From Dactylorhiza incarnata (lineage: Eukaryota > Streptophyta > Magnoliopsida > Asparagales > Orchidaceae), in NCBI GenBank assembly GCA_033032865.1, contig JAWHQI010000121.1, forward strand, positions 4,712,001 to 4,776,000: a stretch of DNA of 64,000 bases, in the 5' to 3' direction. Under the pieces are notes generated by a model that did no database searches, was not told where the DNA came from, and saw only the letters and a program-made list of their open reading frames with translations. The position numbers and the translations under genes are program-made. Position 1 is the stretch's first letter, and every line of letters begins with the position of its first letter. This document shows positions 12,487 to 25,582 of the stretch, piece after piece.

Positions 12487-12790
12487 TGATGTCTACCCGA
12501 TTCGGCTTAACTCTTCAACACGATCAGCTAGACTAACTAGGCGTTCAACTACATATTAAGTCGAATTTTGACTTAGCCTGTTTCTTATTGATGTCTACCC
12601 GATTCAGCTTAACTCTTCAACACGATCGGCTAGACTATCTAGGCGTTCGACTACATATTAAGTCGAATTTTGACTTAGCATATTTTTTGTTGATGTCTAT
12701 CCGATTTGGCTTAACTCTTCAGCACAATCGACTAGACCATCTAGGCATTTGACTACATGTTAAGTCAAATTTTGACTTAGCCGAATATTG
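12487..12790. repeat. 102-bp tandem repeat, three units
   Basis: Units start at 12487, 12589 and 12691 with TGATGTCTAYCCGATT and end with AAGTCRAATTTTGACTTAG. This gives an exact 102-bp period inside the solo LTR. Confidence 0.8.
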
Positions 12791-13087
12791 AAGGTGTCAA
12801 CTATGCTTCTTTTCTTTAGCTTGTCTTCCAGACTTTGTTTGCTTGTTTCTTAGAGAGTAAGTACAAGTTCAACATAGTCTAGATTTAGGTCGACATGATG
12901 TCTTGCCCAATGAAGGATTACATTAGCAAGACTATGTCTGATGACACAAAGTCTAGCCCTATTTTGAGCTTGTACTATCATACACCTGAGATCATCACAA
13001 CAATAACAAACACATCAAATACAAAAGTTTTCATCTTTATTGTGAGGGCTTCTTCAAATCAGGAATATTGTGGGCATTGTTCCAACA

Positions 13088-13527
13088 ACTACTCCCACCG
13101 AACACATTTAATTATGAAATTTTCGAACACAGCTCCACCAACTGCTCTAAAAGATGTCTCTGATATTTGAGAGTCCAAATTATTATGTAAGCATACTTAC
13201 TTTCTCTCTTAGTAAGATGTGAGATTCACTTTTGTCTATATCTACCATTCATGGTTATCGTAAATAAACATCCTATATATTTATCACTAACCACGTCTAC
13301 CCATCCTGGTCCGAGGTTGTTTCAATCATAAACATCATCATTAAGCTTAATGCATTATCATCACTTAAGCCCCGTTTGTTTGTTTTTGCTTGGTGACGGT
13401 CATAATCATTGTCATGTCAAATACATATTTTATGAATACTATTTTTGTCCAAATTCTTCGAAGCAAAAACACGGCACCAAGCATACCAATTGATTTGAAT
13501 GCCGCTTAGCAATTATATGTAGTATAC
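13088..13527. other. Interval without recognisable gene
   Basis: AT-rich unique-looking sequence. A GCCCCGTTTGTTTG phrase near 13370 resembles the termini of small DNA transposons, but no matching end was found. Confidence 0.4.
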
Positions 13528-13814
13528 AGTAATGTTGCAGGTCGTTCAACGCTCACCTAGACCGGTCGAGCTAAATCGCCTTAGCTCGAGAGTGAGCCTA
13601 ACGCGCAAACAATCAAAAGTGAGTACCAACAGTAGACAACATGATTTTTACGTGGAAAACCCCAAAAGGGAAAAAACCACGGGGTCTAGCCCAGTTCTGA
13701 ATGATCCACTAGTGTTGTGAGTTACAACGAGTTATTTTTCGAGAGTGACAGACCACCTCTCATTACAAAGATTTTGCTAAGTCCTTGGGAGCCGAGCGTG
13801 GTGAAGCGTGCTCA

Positions 13815-14265
13815 TTGACAGCTTTGAGCGGAGCGCTACGGAGCGGCCTAGAGCAGAGCATTGCGTAACAGCCTAGAGCAGAGCGCTGCAGAGTGGCCTG
13901 GATCAGAGCGGCCTGGAGCGGAGCGGCCTGGAGCGGAGCGCTACGGAGCGGCCTAGAGAGGAGCGCTGCGGAGCGGCCTGGAGCGGTGCGCTGCGGAGCG
14001 GCCTGGAGCGGTGCGCTGCGGAGCGGCCTTGAGCAGAGCGCTGCAGAGCGGCCTTGAGCGAAGCGCTGCAGAGCGGCCTGGAGTGAAGCACTGCGGAGCG
14101 GCCTGGAGCAAAGCGTTGTAGAGCGGCCTGGAGCGGAGCGCTGCGGAGCGGCCTGGAGCGGAGCGCTGCGGAGCGGCCTGGAGCGGAGCGCTGCGGAGCG
14201 GCCTGGAGCGGAGAGCTGCGGAGCGGCCTTGAGCAGAGCGCTGCGGAGCGGCCTGGAGCATAATG
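13815..14265. repeat. 25-bp GC-rich minisatellite, ~17 units
   Basis: The unit is GCGGCCTGGAGCGGAGCGCTGCGGA with exact 25-bp spacing (for example 14101, 14126, 14151). Because 25 is not a multiple of three, each frame passes through all three readings, producing spurious Arg/Ala/Ser/Pro-rich frames on both strands. Confidence 0.9.
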
Positions 14266-14659
14266 TTGATGGGATCCGCACTAAAGAGTTTGGAGCCCAA
14301 CCGTGATCCTCCCAATGTCCTTGAAGGAGAGGTGGAATGCTGATGAAAATCCCCAAGGGGGAACTTGAAGGTTGATGAAGATCTTCAAAGAGTTCTTGCC
14401 GGAAAACTCAAGGGCTCCCTCTTCCTTCTCCCAATGCCAAAAGTGTCTTCAAATGGAGGCCTGACCCTCCTTTTATAGCTTTTGAGGAGGGCATTCTGGT
14501 AACTGCGTCGCGCTAATTCTTGGACGAGCGAATGAAGATGCTTGGTTCGAGGCATGTAGATTGCCAACTCTGAGATTATGACGAGCTTGCCCTTCGGTCA
14601 CCTTGGGCAGTCTAGGCAGCCTCCCTGGTGGTGGTGGCGGTCGGCGATCGCCTCCGGCG

Positions 14660-14664
14660 ATGAC
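14660..14664. repeat. Athila target-site duplication, left copy (ATGAC)
   Basis: ATGAC precedes the TG of the Athila 5' LTR and is repeated at 25583-25587 after the CA of its 3' LTR. Confidence 0.9.
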
Positions 14665-16552
14665 TGATAGCGCATATTTTGACTTAAATATGCTTGTTAT
14701 TATTATTATATTTTAATATAAAATATATATATATTTCTCTAAATTATATTATAATTATCTACTAATTATTATTTTTATATTATTCGCACTAATGTTATTT
14801 TGTTTTATTTTATGGCAGGCCTGGGAGGAATTTCAGCACGTCTCGATGTAAAAGCCCGCTGCAAAATATCGCCATTGCTGCTATCATCAAAGTTGCACTC
14901 GACGCCATCGCCGCCAAGATGCCCGCCACTGTCGTCCAAAGCTGCTAGTTTCCCCCATTCAAGCCGAGCTCGAGAATTCAAGTCGCTTCGTCACGCCAAC
15001 GCCTCCGGCCAAGTGCAACCCATGTCATCTTTGTCATTGCATGTCATCTACGCCAGGTCCATTTGGTCGAACCCATGCATGACAATCACTTCCACGTGAA
15101 AATCTATCATCCACTTAAATATACATCACGCACCCCATTGTTGTCCGCCATTGCCACCTAAACCCATGAATACTAAAATTTAAGTTCATGCCACTGCCAC
15201 GTGCGCGGCATGGCCGCCACCCTCTCTATGCGGCGGTCACATTCAACATCATGTGGTCGATTGATCATGTCTTCCAATCCCATGCAAATCCATGCAACTC
15301 CACGTGAATTTCATGCAACCCTCTCTTCTTTTTGGTTGCTGCCACCTATAAAATATTTCTCCATATTTATTAATGCTGCCAGCTAGCATATTGCTTGCAC
15401 GCCACTTTTAATCTCCTTTAAATATGGCTGCCATTAATTCTTACATCCCTTGGCTTTTAGTGAACTCTTCATTGGCCACCTTCCAACTCTTCGTTTCCCC
15501 TCCCCTCCACCCCAATTAATTCATCCAATTAATGCACATGGCCGGCCATATCCTTCGGCTCAACATTTTCTTCTCTTTTCTAGATCCTTCCATTTTGGCT
15601 ATAAAAAGGGCAAGGGGACCAAAGAAGAAAGGAGGAAAAAAAAGAGAAGAGAGAGAGATTTAGAGTGAATCACTTGTATTTGAGAGAAGTTTTTGAGAGT
15701 TTAATTTCCTTTCTTTCCTTTCATAATTTGTAGCGGAAGTTTTTATTTTGGTTTGCTTTTAATATTATAGTTGTATCGTCTTTAATTTTGCAATTGTACT
15801 TTTATTCCCGTATCAATGAAAATGTTTGTTTCTCATCTTAATATTATCTCAACTCCTAGTATGGGTAACTAATTCTCTTCTTAGTGCTTGATTGGTTAGT
15901 ATTGGGATGAGGATTAAATCATAATCCGTTGTCTCTAATTTTTGAAGTTTCATTTCGATTTATTTCCGATTAATAGTGGGATGCGAGTTTATATTGCTAG
16001 TATATAAATTTCGTGATCCGATTGGCGTCCTAGTAGTCGAGAGGCTCATTGATACCTTAGATCTCTCGGAAATAAAAAGTTCGTTATATTTTCTTTGAGA
16101 ATTGAAAATATAACTTCTTTTGGAATTTTGGATTAATCTTTATGCAATTTTAATCTATTTCAAGTTTAAGAGATTCAATTTGAAGTATTTTAAAATTAGG
16201 CGATAATCGTCTCTAGCGAGCTTCTATCGTATTTTTTTAATCCTCCTATCGAAATAGAATTTTAAGAATTAGAACGTAACTTTTGTAATCGGATTCCCAA
16301 GAACACTTAATCAAGTGCTAAGGCTTTTAAATCGTGATCTTTTTTTCTTTAGTAATTTTCAATCTGCAACTTTTAAATATCCAAAACAAATCCAATTTTC
16401 CACCGATAAATTAATAGGAATTTTGCGTGAGTAAGATTACTCGACAGGCCTCGGGCAAATACGACATCCTTCCTATACTATATTTCGATAGGTATACTTG
16501 CCTGCATCGAGATATTAGTTGGAATTATTTTAAAACTATAAAATCTCTATCA
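14665..16552 (+). mobile_element. Athila 5' LTR (1888 bp)
   Basis: It starts TGATAGCGCATATTTTGAC and ends AAATCTCTATCA. TGATAG/CTATCA is a 6-bp terminal inverted repeat. The GGCTATAAAAAGGG near 15595 is a strong TATA box, placing the transcription start about 30 bases later in a purine-rich GAAGAAAGGAGG tract. Short frames inside (14800-15099, 15201-15386, 15450-15668) are also present in the 3' LTR and are not genes. Confidence 0.93.
15592..15606 (+). promoter_or_regulatory. TATA box in the Athila LTR
   Basis: TTGGCTATAAAAAGG lies in the LTR about 950 bases before its 3' end. The same sequence is present in the 3' LTR near 24622. It is a likely U3/R promoter element. Confidence 0.6.
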
Positions 16553-16554
16553 AG

Positions 16555-16574
16555 TTTTGGCGCCGCTGCCGGGG
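16555..16574 (+). promoter_or_regulatory. Athila primer-binding site
   Basis: TTTTGGCGCCGCTGCCGGGG follows the LTR end by two bases. TGGCGCCG-TGCCGGGG is the site typical of Athila/Tat elements, usually attributed to tRNA-Asp. Confidence 0.75.
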
Positions 16575-16854
16575 AATTTCTTTTGTCGATATTTTGAAAG
16601 CGCAAAACTATTATATTTATCATTTATCTCAAAAAAAAAATCTTTAAGGGTGTAACAATATTCCTGGAAAGGACGCTTTGGGCTTGAATCCCCATCACAG
16701 CCTCTAGTACCGCTGCAAACCCCTCACAGGGCAGATCTCGGGAAGTCCAGGACTAACATAATCCGCCTAAAAAAACAAAAAAATATTATCGTTTTTAATT
16801 TTGGTTTTCCGTCACTTTCGGTTATTCTCACTCTTTCCCGTGTCTTTCTAGTGC

Positions 16855-19800
16855 ATGACCCGTAGTAGCTCTTCGAGTAATCCTGATATTCATTTTGATC
16901 CAGAGGTCGAGCGCACCATTCGGCAGCGCCTTCGAACTCGTGGTCAGGATTTACATATAGATCTCGAAGAGTCGATCGGAGACACAACCACAGAAATTAT
17001 GGGTGATCCCAATCCAGAAGTTGACCAGCAAAGGACAATGGCCTATTATGCTCGGCCAAACCTGGAGGGTACAGAAACAAGTATTGTTCGCCCTGCAATT
17101 GCGAACAACAATTTTGAATTGAAGCCTGCCACAATACAAATGGTACAACAGTATGCGCAGTTCGATGGTCTTCAGGATGAGGACCCCAATTTACATCTTT
17201 CTAGTTTTATTGAAATCTGTGATACTTTTAAGATTAATGGTGTGACCGATGATGCGATTAGGCTAAGACTTTTTCCGTTTTCTTTACGCGCTAACGCCAA
17301 ACAATGGTTAAATACTCTCCCCAGAGGATTTATCCATACTTGGGCCGACCTTTCTGAAAAAATTTTGTCAAAATATTTTCCTCCCGCGAAAACTGCGAAA
17401 TTGCGAAGCGCTATCTCTTCTTTTGCGCAAATCGATTCTAAAACGCTTTACGATGCGTGGGAACGTTTTAAAAATCTTCTACATCGTTGCCCGCACCACG
17501 CACTACCCGTATGGATTCAAGTTCAAACTTTTTATAATGGATTAAACGCGATTACTAAGCAAATGATCGATGCAGCTTCCGGTGGTACTTTAAACCACAA
17601 AACACCAGAAGCCGCAATCGAACTTTTTGAAGATATGGCTATGAACTCTTATCAATGGAGTACACCCCGAGCACTTCCAAATAAGCCGGCAGGGTTGTAC
17701 GAAATCGATAAGATAGCTCAGCTCGCGTCTCAAATAGATCTTTTAAATAAAAAGTTTTCTAACATGTCTCCGTCTTCCTCTGCGAACGCTATTTTGGAAA
17801 ACAACTATAATAATAATAATATTTTTTTCACGGAAGAGCAAGTGGATTTTGTTGCCAATCCGCCTCGGCCTTCCGCAAATTTGGGCACAACTACGTTTGG
17901 AAACACTTATAACCCGAATTTGCGGAATCACCCGAACTTCTCATGGAGTAATCCGGGGAATGCGGTCCGCCCTCCTAATGTTTTTCCACCTGGTTTTCCA
18001 CCTCCCGCACCTCGTGCACCCTCTTTCGAAGAAAATTTTTCAAAATATGTTGCTAACACTGATGCTACTCTACGTAATTTGACCGGCTCGGTCCGGAATC
18101 TCGAAAATCAAATCGGGCAGCTCGCCAAATTTTTAAATGAACGCCAACCTGGAACTCTACCAGGAAACATGGAGGCGAACCCGCGAGACTCGGTCAACGC
18201 TATCACGCTTAGGAGCGGCAAGGAGGTAAGTGAACCCACACCTGTTGGAGAAAAAGAAATTTCTGAAAAAGATTTTGAAAAAATTCCACCTTCTTTAGAA
18301 AAAGATTTTGAAAATGTTTCTTCACCTCCTCCACCCCTTTCCCCTTCTTTAAATGTTTCCAAAACATCTCTTCCTTATCCCTCGGTGTTAAAAAGTCAAA
18401 GTGATGACAATTATCACAAATTTTTAGAAGTCTTTAAGCAAATCCAAATCAACTTGCCATTTTGTGAGATCATCTCACAAATGCCCAAGTATGCGAAATA
18501 TTTAAAAGATTTGCTAACTAACAAGAAGAAATTAGAAGAATTTTCTCGTGTAACGCTTAATGCTGAATGTTCGGCAATTTTGCTTAACAAATTACCGAAA
18601 AAACTAAACGATTCGGGAAGTTTCTCTATCCCGTGCCTCTTCGGTGATTTGCTAGTCAAACATGCCTTAGCAGATTTAGGAGCGAGCATAAACCTCATGC
18701 CCTACTCATTATTTAAAAAGCTAGGATTAGGTACGCCAAGTCCAACTAAGATGAGTATTCAGCTCGTCGATCGTTCAATCAAATATCCAATGGGCGTTAT
18801 CGAGGACGTTTTAGTGAAGGTCGATAAATTTATCTTTCCCATTGACTTCGTCATATTAGATATCGAGGAAGACGCTGAGGTACCCCTTATCCTCGGTCGT
18901 CCTTTTCTAGCCACTTCTATGGCTATTATTGACGTAAGCAATGGAAAGCTTGTACTTAGAGTCGACGATGAGGAAGTCACAATTTCAATCAACTCCTCTT
19001 TAAGAAATTCACTTTCAAATGATGAAGCAGTTTATTTCTTAGAAACTTTTTCTGAAGAGCAATCAAATATGGATTTTATAACCACTTCTAACGATGCACT
19101 CGAAATTTTAAACACCTTATCAAATGATACGTCTATTTCAAATGCTCGAGATTTTGAAACTATTGAGAAAAAGGGAAATATTTTATCTACTTCTTATGAA
19201 ATTCCTCCGAAACTTGAATTAAAACAATTGCCCGAGCATTTAAAATATGTTTTCTTAGAATCTGATTCTCAACTTCTGGTGATTATCTCTTCTTCTCTTT
19301 CGGATTTTCAAAGTGAAAAATTAATTAATGTTTTAAAAGAGCATCGTCATGCCATCGCTTGGCAAATTTCTGACATCCGCGGTATCAGTCCACATTTTTG
19401 TACGCATAAAATATTTTTGGAAGAAAATTCACGTCGTTCCATTCAACCTCAACGCCGACTTAATCCAAATATGAAAGAAGTAGTTAAGGCGGAGGTTATA
19501 AAATTACTCGACGCAGGAATTATCTATCCGATTTCCGATAGCTCGTGGGTTAGTCCAGTGCAGGTCGTGCCGAAAAAAGGTGGAGTGACGGTAGTTTTTA
19601 ATGATAATAACGAACTAATTCCTACTCGAACCGTAACGGGTTGGCGTATGTGTATAGACTATAGAAAAATAAACGACGCTACTCGGAAGGATCACTTTCC
19701 TCTCCCGTTTATGGATCAAATCTTAGAACGACTTTCCGGACACGATTTTTATTGCTTCCTCGACGGTCTATCGGGTTATTTCCAAATACCCATCACTCCC

Positions 19801-22119
19801 GAAGACCAAGAGAAGACTACTTTCACGTGTCCTTTTGGAACTTTCGCTTATCATAGAATGCCTTTCGGTTTATGTAACGCGCCGGCTACATTTCAAAGAT
19901 GTATGCTGGCTATTTTCGATGAACTTGTAGGAGATATAATGGAAGTGTTTATGGACGATTTTTCGGTTTTTGGGGATGATTTTGATGTTTGCTTAAATAA
20001 CTTAAAAAAGGTTTTAAAAAGATGTGAAGAGACTAACCTTGTCCTAAACTGGGAAAAATGTCATTTTATGGTCAAGGAAGGGTTAGTTCTCGGTCACAAA
20101 ATTTCTAATAAAGGAATCGAAGTAGATCGCGCAAAAATCAAAACAATTGAAAGGCTGCCCCCTCCAACTACGACTAAAGCGATTAGAAGTTTTCTTGGTC
20201 ACGCCGGTTTCTATCGACGTTTTATAAAAGACTTTTCAAAAATTACTAAGTCGCTGACCCATTTGCTCGAGAATGATGTTCCGTTTTCTTTTAATAATGA
20301 TTGTCTTTCTGCTTTTAACATTATTAAGGAAAAACTTGTTAATTCTCCAATTTTAATTGCTCCTGATTGGAATTTACCTTTTGAATTGATGTGTGATGCG
20401 AGTAATTATGCTGTAGGTGCTGTGTTAGGACAACGAATAAACAAACATTTTCATCCTATTTATTATGCTAGTAAAACTTTAAACTCCGCTCAAGCAAATT
20501 ACTCCACTACGGAGAAAGAACTATTAGCAATAATTTTTGCTTTTGATAAATTCCGCTCCTATTTGACTTTATCTAAGGTCATAGTTTTTACGGATCACTC
20601 GGCGCTTCGTTATTTACTTGCCAAACCCGACTCCAAGCCACGGTTAATCAGGTGGATTTTGCTCCTCCAAGAGTTCGATTTGGAGATCAAGGACAAGAAG
20701 GGCGTGGAGAACCTAGCTGCTGATCACTTATCCAGACTTGAGAGCCCGGATGCTGATGCTGTTGAAGAAATCGATGACACATTCCCTGAAGAGCACCTTC
20801 TTTCCCTGGCGAAGGTAAATTCTCTCCCCACCCCTTGGTTCGCAAACTTTGCTAATTTTCTTGTAGGAAAGGTAGTCCCAAAATCTTTTTCGATTCAGCA
20901 GAAGAAGAAATTCTTCTCTGATTTGAAATTTTATTTTTGGGAGGACCCTTTCCTCTTTCGGATTTGCGCGGACCAAGTGGTAAGGAGGTGCGTCGGCCAA
21001 GAAGAAGGACTGCAAATTCTGAAGCACTGTCATGAAGGACCAACTGGTGGCCACTACCAAGCAAGCCGCACTGCAAGGAAGGTACTGGAGGCCGGCTTTT
21101 ATTGGCCAACAATTTTCAAGGACGCGCACCAATTTGTAAGTTCTTGTGATGCTTGCCAAAGAACAGGTAATATCTCTGCCACATCTGAAATGCCTCAAAC
21201 TTACGTCTTAGAATGTGAACTGTTTGATCTTTGGGGAATAGACTTCATAGGACCTTTTCCTCTTTCTTTCGGCAATCGTTATATTTTAGTTGCGGTAGAT
21301 TATGTATCTAGGTGGGCGGAAGCCCAAGCTTTTCCTAAAAATGATGCGAGAGTTGTCCAAGGATTTTTGAAAAAGTTATTTTCTAGATTTGGCACTCCAC
21401 GAGCCTTGATTAGCGATCGGGGGTCGCACTTTTGTAACGCCCAACTTAACAAATTACTCACACGTTATGGCGTTACACACAAACTATCCACTGCCTATCA
21501 CCCCCAAGCTAACGGTCAAGTGGAAGTCGTAAATAGGGAACTTAAACGAATCCTAGAAAAAACTGTTTCTGCGAATAGGAAGGACTGGTCGGTCAAGTTA
21601 GATGACGCGCTTTGGGCCTACCGTACTGCTTATAAGACGGCGATTGGTTGTACACCATATCGTTTAGTCTACGGCAAAGCGTGTCATCTACCAGTAGAGT
21701 TAGAACATTGTGCCTATTGGGCACTTAAGTTTTTAAATCTTGATCCGACCATATCTGCTGACTTGAGACGTTTCCAACTGAATGAGTTAGACGAGTGGCG
21801 AGCAAATGCGTATGAAAGTAATTTCCTTTATAAAGAAAAAGTCAAGTCTTATCATGATCAACGGCTAAAACACCCCAAAAGTTTTAAGCCGGGTGATCTT
21901 GTGCTTCTATTTAACTCACGATTACGACTTTTTCCGGGCAAACTTAAGTCCCGGTGGTCCGGCCCCTTCGTTGTTAAGGAGGTTTGGCCATACGGGACGG
22001 TGCTTCTAACGCACCCGGAAAAAGGAGAATTTAAAGTAAATGGCCACCGCTTAAAGCTGTACTTTCCGGGAGAGGAGTTCGAGCGCGAGAAGATTTCATT
22101 TCATTTAGCTAGTAGTTAA
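16855..22119 (+). CDS. Athila gag-pol polyprotein (1754 aa)
   Basis: A single open frame encodes, in order: gag capsid domain (about residues 100-290); a Asn/Pro-rich linker without an evident zinc knuckle; aspartic protease with DLGAS near 608; reverse transcriptase with CIDYRKIN near 933 and FMDD near 1033; RNase H with CDASN near 1180; integrase with an H-H-C-C zinc finger near 1390-1430; and a catalytic core whose second Asp and Glu are exactly 35 residues apart (about 1520 and 1556). A C-terminal SRWSGPF-containing tail follows. No stops or frameshifts interrupt it and all catalytic residues are present, so it could encode active enzymes. The ATG at 16855 is the first in frame and lies about 300 bases past the LTR. 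It belongs to the transposon, not to host metabolism. Confidence 0.95.
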   Translation: MTRSSSSSNPDIHFDPEVERTIRQRLRTRGQDLHIDLEESIGDTTTEIMGDPNPEVDQQRTMAYYARPNLEGTETSIVRPAIANNNFELKPATIQMVQQYAQFDGLQDEDPNLHLSSFIEICDTFKINGVTDDAIRLRLFPFSLRANAKQWLNTLPRGFIHTWADLSEKILSKYFPPAKTAKLRSAISSFAQIDSKTLYDAWERFKNLLHRCPHHALPVWIQVQTFYNGLNAITKQMIDAASGGTLNHKTPEAAIELFEDMAMNSYQWSTPRALPNKPAGLYEIDKIAQLASQIDLLNKKFSNMSPSSSANAILENNYNNNNIFFTEEQVDFVANPPRPSANLGTTTFGNTYNPNLRNHPNFSWSNPGNAVRPPNVFPPGFPPPAPRAPSFEENFSKYVANTDATLRNLTGSVRNLENQIGQLAKFLNERQPGTLPGNMEANPRDSVNAITLRSGKEVSEPTPVGEKEISEKDFEKIPPSLEKDFENVSSPPPPLSPSLNVSKTSLPYPSVLKSQSDDNYHKFLEVFKQIQINLPFCEIISQMPKYAKYLKDLLTNKKKLEEFSRVTLNAECSAILLNKLPKKLNDSGSFSIPCLFGDLLVKHALADLGASINLMPYSLFKKLGLGTPSPTKMSIQLVDRSIKYPMGVIEDVLVKVDKFIFPIDFVILDIEEDAEVPLILGRPFLATSMAIIDVSNGKLVLRVDDEEVTISINSSLRNSLSNDEAVYFLETFSEEQSNMDFITTSNDALEILNTLSNDTSISNARDFETIEKKGNILSTSYEIPPKLELKQLPEHLKYVFLESDSQLLVIISSSLSDFQSEKLINVLKEHRHAIAWQISDIRGISPHFCTHKIFLEENSRRSIQPQRRLNPNMKEVVKAEVIKLLDAGIIYPISDSSWVSPVQVVPKKGGVTVVFNDNNELIPTRTVTGWRMCIDYRKINDATRKDHFPLPFMDQILERLSGHDFYCFLDGLSGYFQIPITPEDQEKTTFTCPFGTFAYHRMPFGLCNAPATFQRCMLAIFDELVGDIMEVFMDDFSVFGDDFDVCLNNLKKVLKRCEETNLVLNWEKCHFMVKEGLVLGHKISNKGIEVDRAKIKTIERLPPPTTTKAIRSFLGHAGFYRRFIKDFSKITKSLTHLLENDVPFSFNNDCLSAFNIIKEKLVNSPILIAPDWNLPFELMCDASNYAVGAVLGQRINKHFHPIYYASKTLNSAQANYSTTEKELLAIIFAFDKFRSYLTLSKVIVFTDHSALRYLLAKPDSKPRLIRWILLLQEFDLEIKDKKGVENLAADHLSRLESPDADAVEEIDDTFPEEHLLSLAKVNSLPTPWFANFANFLVGKVVPKSFSIQQKKKFFSDLKFYFWEDPFLFRICADQVVRRCVGQEEGLQILKHCHEGPTGGHYQASRTARKVLEAGFYWPTIFKDAHQFVSSCDACQRTGNISATSEMPQTYVLECELFDLWGIDFIGPFPLSFGNRYILVAVDYVSRWAEAQAFPKNDARVVQGFLKKLFSRFGTPRALISDRGSHFCNAQLNKLLTRYGVTHKLSTAYHPQANGQVEVVNRELKRILEKTVSANRKDWSVKLDDALWAYRTAYKTAIGCTPYRLVYGKACHLPVELEHCAYWALKFLNLDPTISADLRRFQLNELDEWRANAYESNFLYKEKVKSYHDQRLKHPKSFKPGDLVLLFNSRLRLFPGKLKSRWSGPFVVKEVWPYGTVLLTHPEKGEFKVNGHRLKLYFPGEEFEREKISFHLASS

Positions 22120-23680
22120 TAAACAAAAAAACATTAAAAATATATATATATATATATATTATCTATTTCTATAAACCTATATATTAAAAGTTTCTTCTAT
22201 TTAGTTTCTTCCCTTCTCTCTTTTTTTTCAAATAAAACATCGAGGACGATGTTTTCCTCAAGTTTGGGGGAAATATTGATCTCTTTGCCCTCTTTCTTAT
22301 TTTTACCTTCCTTTATGTTTCAAAAAAAAAAATCATAATATATATATAAAAAAAAACAAGGTATTTTAAGCTAATCTTTGCAAAATCATTAGTACCCCAA
22401 CTTGTGTTTTGATTTTTCCAATCTCTTTTATGCAAGTTTAGCTAGTTTAAATTTTCCTAATCTTGCCTTTTGGTTATCTTTCACGGGTAATATGTTGACT
22501 CGTGCAGTGTTCTAATTCCAAGTAGCATGTTAATTCTGAATAGTTTATCAAAAATTAGCACTTTCTTTGTGATTTTTATATTTTATTCTCTTCACTAATT
22601 TTAAAATTTTCATCCACTGTTTTTCTTTCCGTCTTTAAAAATCTCTGTAATGTTAACTCATGTCTAGTGTAGTAGATGTGAACAATTCTAGACGCTCATT
22701 ATGTTTATTTTCATGTTAATTTCAATCTTCTTTATTTGCTATCTAAGACTTGCACCTTTTGAATTTTGTTCAAAGTCTAGCTTTAGATAAATTTAGGAGC
22801 ATGAAGATGATTTAGGCCATTTTTGAATCGTTTGTGCTTTCTTGCCTACCAAAAAAATTAACCCCTAGTTAACCACTTTTGGGCCTTTCCATGTTTTATT
22901 TGCTGCCTCCACCTTCTTTTTCACCAAAGCCAACAATCCCAACCTTGTTATCACACTAAACTTTTGAGTTTTATTTAAAAATTTCATTGTGTGAGAGGTT
23001 CATCTTGTGAAAATGTGGAGAATTTCAAAGGAAAAAAGCAAGCTGCAAAAGAAGAATGTGAAAGAAAAAAAAAATCATTATGTATTGGCCAAAAATTTCA
23101 AAATTCTTATGGCCTCATGTTGAAAAAAATGTGTTATGATTGAAAAAAGTTGAATATTTCTTATGTTGGATTTTTTATAAAACTCTTATCTTGGTTTAGT
23201 GTGATCCTTAGCCATCATGTTTATCTTTTAATTATCAATTCCTAATATTATACCTAAGCCAAGTTTCAGTTCTATTGAAGCCCTTTTGATTCATGCTCCT
23301 AGGTTTATTTTTAGTTAGAGAGTGAAGAAAAGTAGATTGGGTAAGTTTTTAGATAGGAATTTAGATTTTTGATTTTAGATGGAAGTAAACATAATTTGTC
23401 TCTTAGAGTTTAGTAACAACTCAATGCACTTTTTCATTTGTTACGTTGCTTAGATTTCTTTAAAGTACTTTTGCTAAAACCTTGGATGATCAATTTTTGT
23501 TAGTAAAGTTTATAAAGTTTTAAATCATGATCAAGTGAAAATCTTCGGTTCACTTTTTGGTGTTTTCCCTACTTGGAATTTCGCATCGTACTTGTGTTTA
23601 GCATAGCCAAGTCGTTTGATTAGTCACTTTTATGTTTGCTAGCTTGCATGTCTTTGCTTGGGGACAAGAAAAATACTAAG
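22120..23680 (+). other. Athila non-coding spacer downstream of pol
   Basis: This is 1.56 kb of AT-rich sequence with no frame of useful length. Athila elements often carry an envelope-like frame here, and none is seen. It contains a TA dinucleotide run near 22140-22160, several A runs, and two TTTGGGGG phrases (22263 and 23681). Parts resemble the remnant at 1-1685. Confidence 0.75.
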
Positions 23681-23692
23681 TTTGGGGGAATT
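23681..23692 (+). promoter_or_regulatory. Athila polypurine tract
   Basis: TTTGGGGGAATT immediately precedes the TG of the 3' LTR. It would prime plus-strand DNA synthesis. Confidence 0.8.
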
Positions 23693-25582
23693 TGATAGCG
23701 CATATTTTGACTTAAATATGCTTGTTATTATTATTATATTTTAATATAAAATATATATATATATTTCTCTAAATTATATTATAATTATCTACTAATTATT
23801 ATTTTTATATTATTCGCACTAATGTTATTTTGTTTTATTTTATGGCAGGCCTGGGAGGAATTTCAGCACGTCTCGATGTAAAAGCCCGCTGCAAAATATC
23901 GACATTGCTGCTATCATCAAAGTTGCACTCGACGCCATCGCCGCCAAGATGCCCTCCACTGTCGTCCAAAGCTGCTAGTTTCCCCCGTTCAAGCCGAGCT
24001 CGAGAATTCAAGTCGCTTCGTCACGCCAACGCCTCCGGCCAAGTGCAACCCATGTCATCTTTGTCATTGCATGTCATCTACGCCAGGTCCATTTGGTCGA
24101 ACCCATGCATGACAATCACTTCCACGTGAAAATCTATCATCCACTTAAATATACATCACGCACCCCATTGTTGTCCGCCATTGCCACCTAAACCCATGAA
24201 TACTAAAATTTAAGTTCATGCCACTGCCACGTGCGCGGCATGGCCGCCACCCTCTCCATGCGGCGGTCACATTCAACATCATGTGGCCGATTGATCATGT
24301 CTTCCAATCCCATGCAAATCCATGCAACTCCACGTGAATTTCATGCAACCCTCTCTTCTTTTTGGTTGCTGCCACCTATAAAATATTTCTCCATATTTAT
24401 TAATGCTGCCAGCTAGCATATTGCTTGCACGCCACTTTTAATCTCCTTTAAATATGGCTGCCATTAATTCTTACATCCCTTGGCTTTTAGTGAACTCTTC
24501 ATTGGCCACCTTCCAACTCTTCGTTTCCCCTCCCCTCCACCCCAATTAATTCATCCAATTAATGCACATGGCCGGCCATATCCTTTGGCTCAACATTTTC
24601 TTCTCTTTTCTAGATCCTTCCATTTTGGCTATAAAAAGGGCAAGGGGACCAAGGAAGAAAGGAGGAAAAAAAAGAGAAGAGAGAGAGATTTAGAGTGAAT
24701 CACTTGTATTTGAGAGAAGTTTTTGAGAGTTTAATTTCCTTTCTTTCCTTTCATAATTTGTAGCGGAAGTTTTTATTTTGGTTTGCTTTTAATATTATAG
24801 TTGTATCGTCTTTAATTTTGCAATTGTACTTTTATTCCCGTATCAATGAAAATGTTTGTTTCTCATCTTAATATTATCTCAACTCCTAGTATGGGTAACT
24901 AATTCTCTTCTTAGTGCTTGATTGGTTAGTATTGGGATGAGGATTAAATCATAATCCGTTGTCTCTAATTTTTGAAGTTTCATTTCGATTTATTTCCGAT
25001 TAATAGTGGGATGCGAGTTTATATTGCTAGTATATAAATTTCGTGATCCGATTGGCGTCCTAGTAGTCGAGAGGCTCATGGATACCTTAGATCTCTCGGA
25101 AATAAAAAGTTCGTTATATTTTCTTTGAGAATTGAAAATATAACTTCTTTTGGAATTTTGGATTAATCTTTATGCAATTTTAATCTATTTCAAGTTTAAG
25201 AGATTCAATTTGAAGTATTTTAAAATTAGGCGATAATCGTCTCTAGCGAGCTTCTATCGTATTTTTTTAATCCTCCTATCGAAATAGAATTTTAAGAATT
25301 AGAACGTAACTTTTGTAATCGGATTCCCAAGAACACTTAATCAAGTGCTAAGGCTTTTAAATCGTGATATTTTTCTTTTTAGTAATTTTCAATCTGCAAC
25401 TTTTAAATATCCAAAACAAATCCAATTTTCCACCGATAAATTAATAGTAATTTTGCGTGAGTAAGATTACTCGACAGGCCTCGGGCAAATACGACATCCT
25501 TCCTATACTATATTTCGATAGGTATACTTGCCTGCATCGAGATATTAGTTGAAATTATTTTAAAACTATAAAATCTCTATCA
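23693..25582 (+). mobile_element. Athila 3' LTR (1890 bp)
   Basis: Nearly identical to 14665-16552. It differs by one TA unit and about a dozen substitutions. It ends CTATCA and is followed by the ATGAC target duplication. Confidence 0.93.

Larger units (their letters stand above)
10656..13087 (-). mobile_element. Family S copia-type solo LTR, copy B (2.43 kb)
   Basis: It runs from TGAAAGTCC to GTTCCAACA and is flanked by ACTAT (left) and ACTAC (right), a target-site duplication with one mismatch. There is no primer site or coding region beside it, so it is a solo LTR. The minus-strand start (TGTTGGAACAATGCCCACAA) is shared with the copy ending at 41826. It contains several internal tandem arrays. 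Confidence 0.75.
13533..14664 (-). mobile_element. 3' LTR of the Tat-like element, outer part
   Basis: It matches 29282-30280 (the 5' LTR) base for base over long stretches, including the GTCGTTCAACGCTC start and the CGTGGAAAACCCC block. It ends at the Athila insertion, where the host sequence duplicates ATGAC. Confidence 0.85.
14665..25582 (+). mobile_element. Near-intact Athila-type Ty3/gypsy retrotransposon (10.9 kb)
   Basis: The element is complete: LTRs of 1888 and 1890 bp that differ at only about a dozen positions by eye, a primer site, one uninterrupted gag-pol frame, a 1.57 kb non-coding spacer, a polypurine tract, and a perfect ATGAC target duplication. The small LTR divergence implies a recent insertion. 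Lineage follows from the FMDD form of the RT catalytic box, the DLGAS protease motif, and the primer site. The envelope-like frame carried by many Athila elements is absent. Confidence 0.93.

Noticed and set aside
12895..13170. 91-codon plus-strand frame at the right edge of the solo LTR
   Set aside because: It spans the LTR boundary at 13087, so it is not a unit; the LTR part is repeated in copy C without the frame.
13763..14356. Long Arg/Ala/Ser/Pro frames on the minus strand
   Set aside because: Consequence of the 25-bp GC-rich minisatellite; the same artefact recurs at 29512-29965.
14800..15668. Three small plus-strand frames, repeated at 23830-24698
   Set aside because: They are LTR sequence of the Athila element, present in both LTRs, with no family features.
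22120..23692. Envelope-like gene expected in Athila elements
   Set aside because: No frame of useful length and no signal or transmembrane pattern; the spacer is non-coding.
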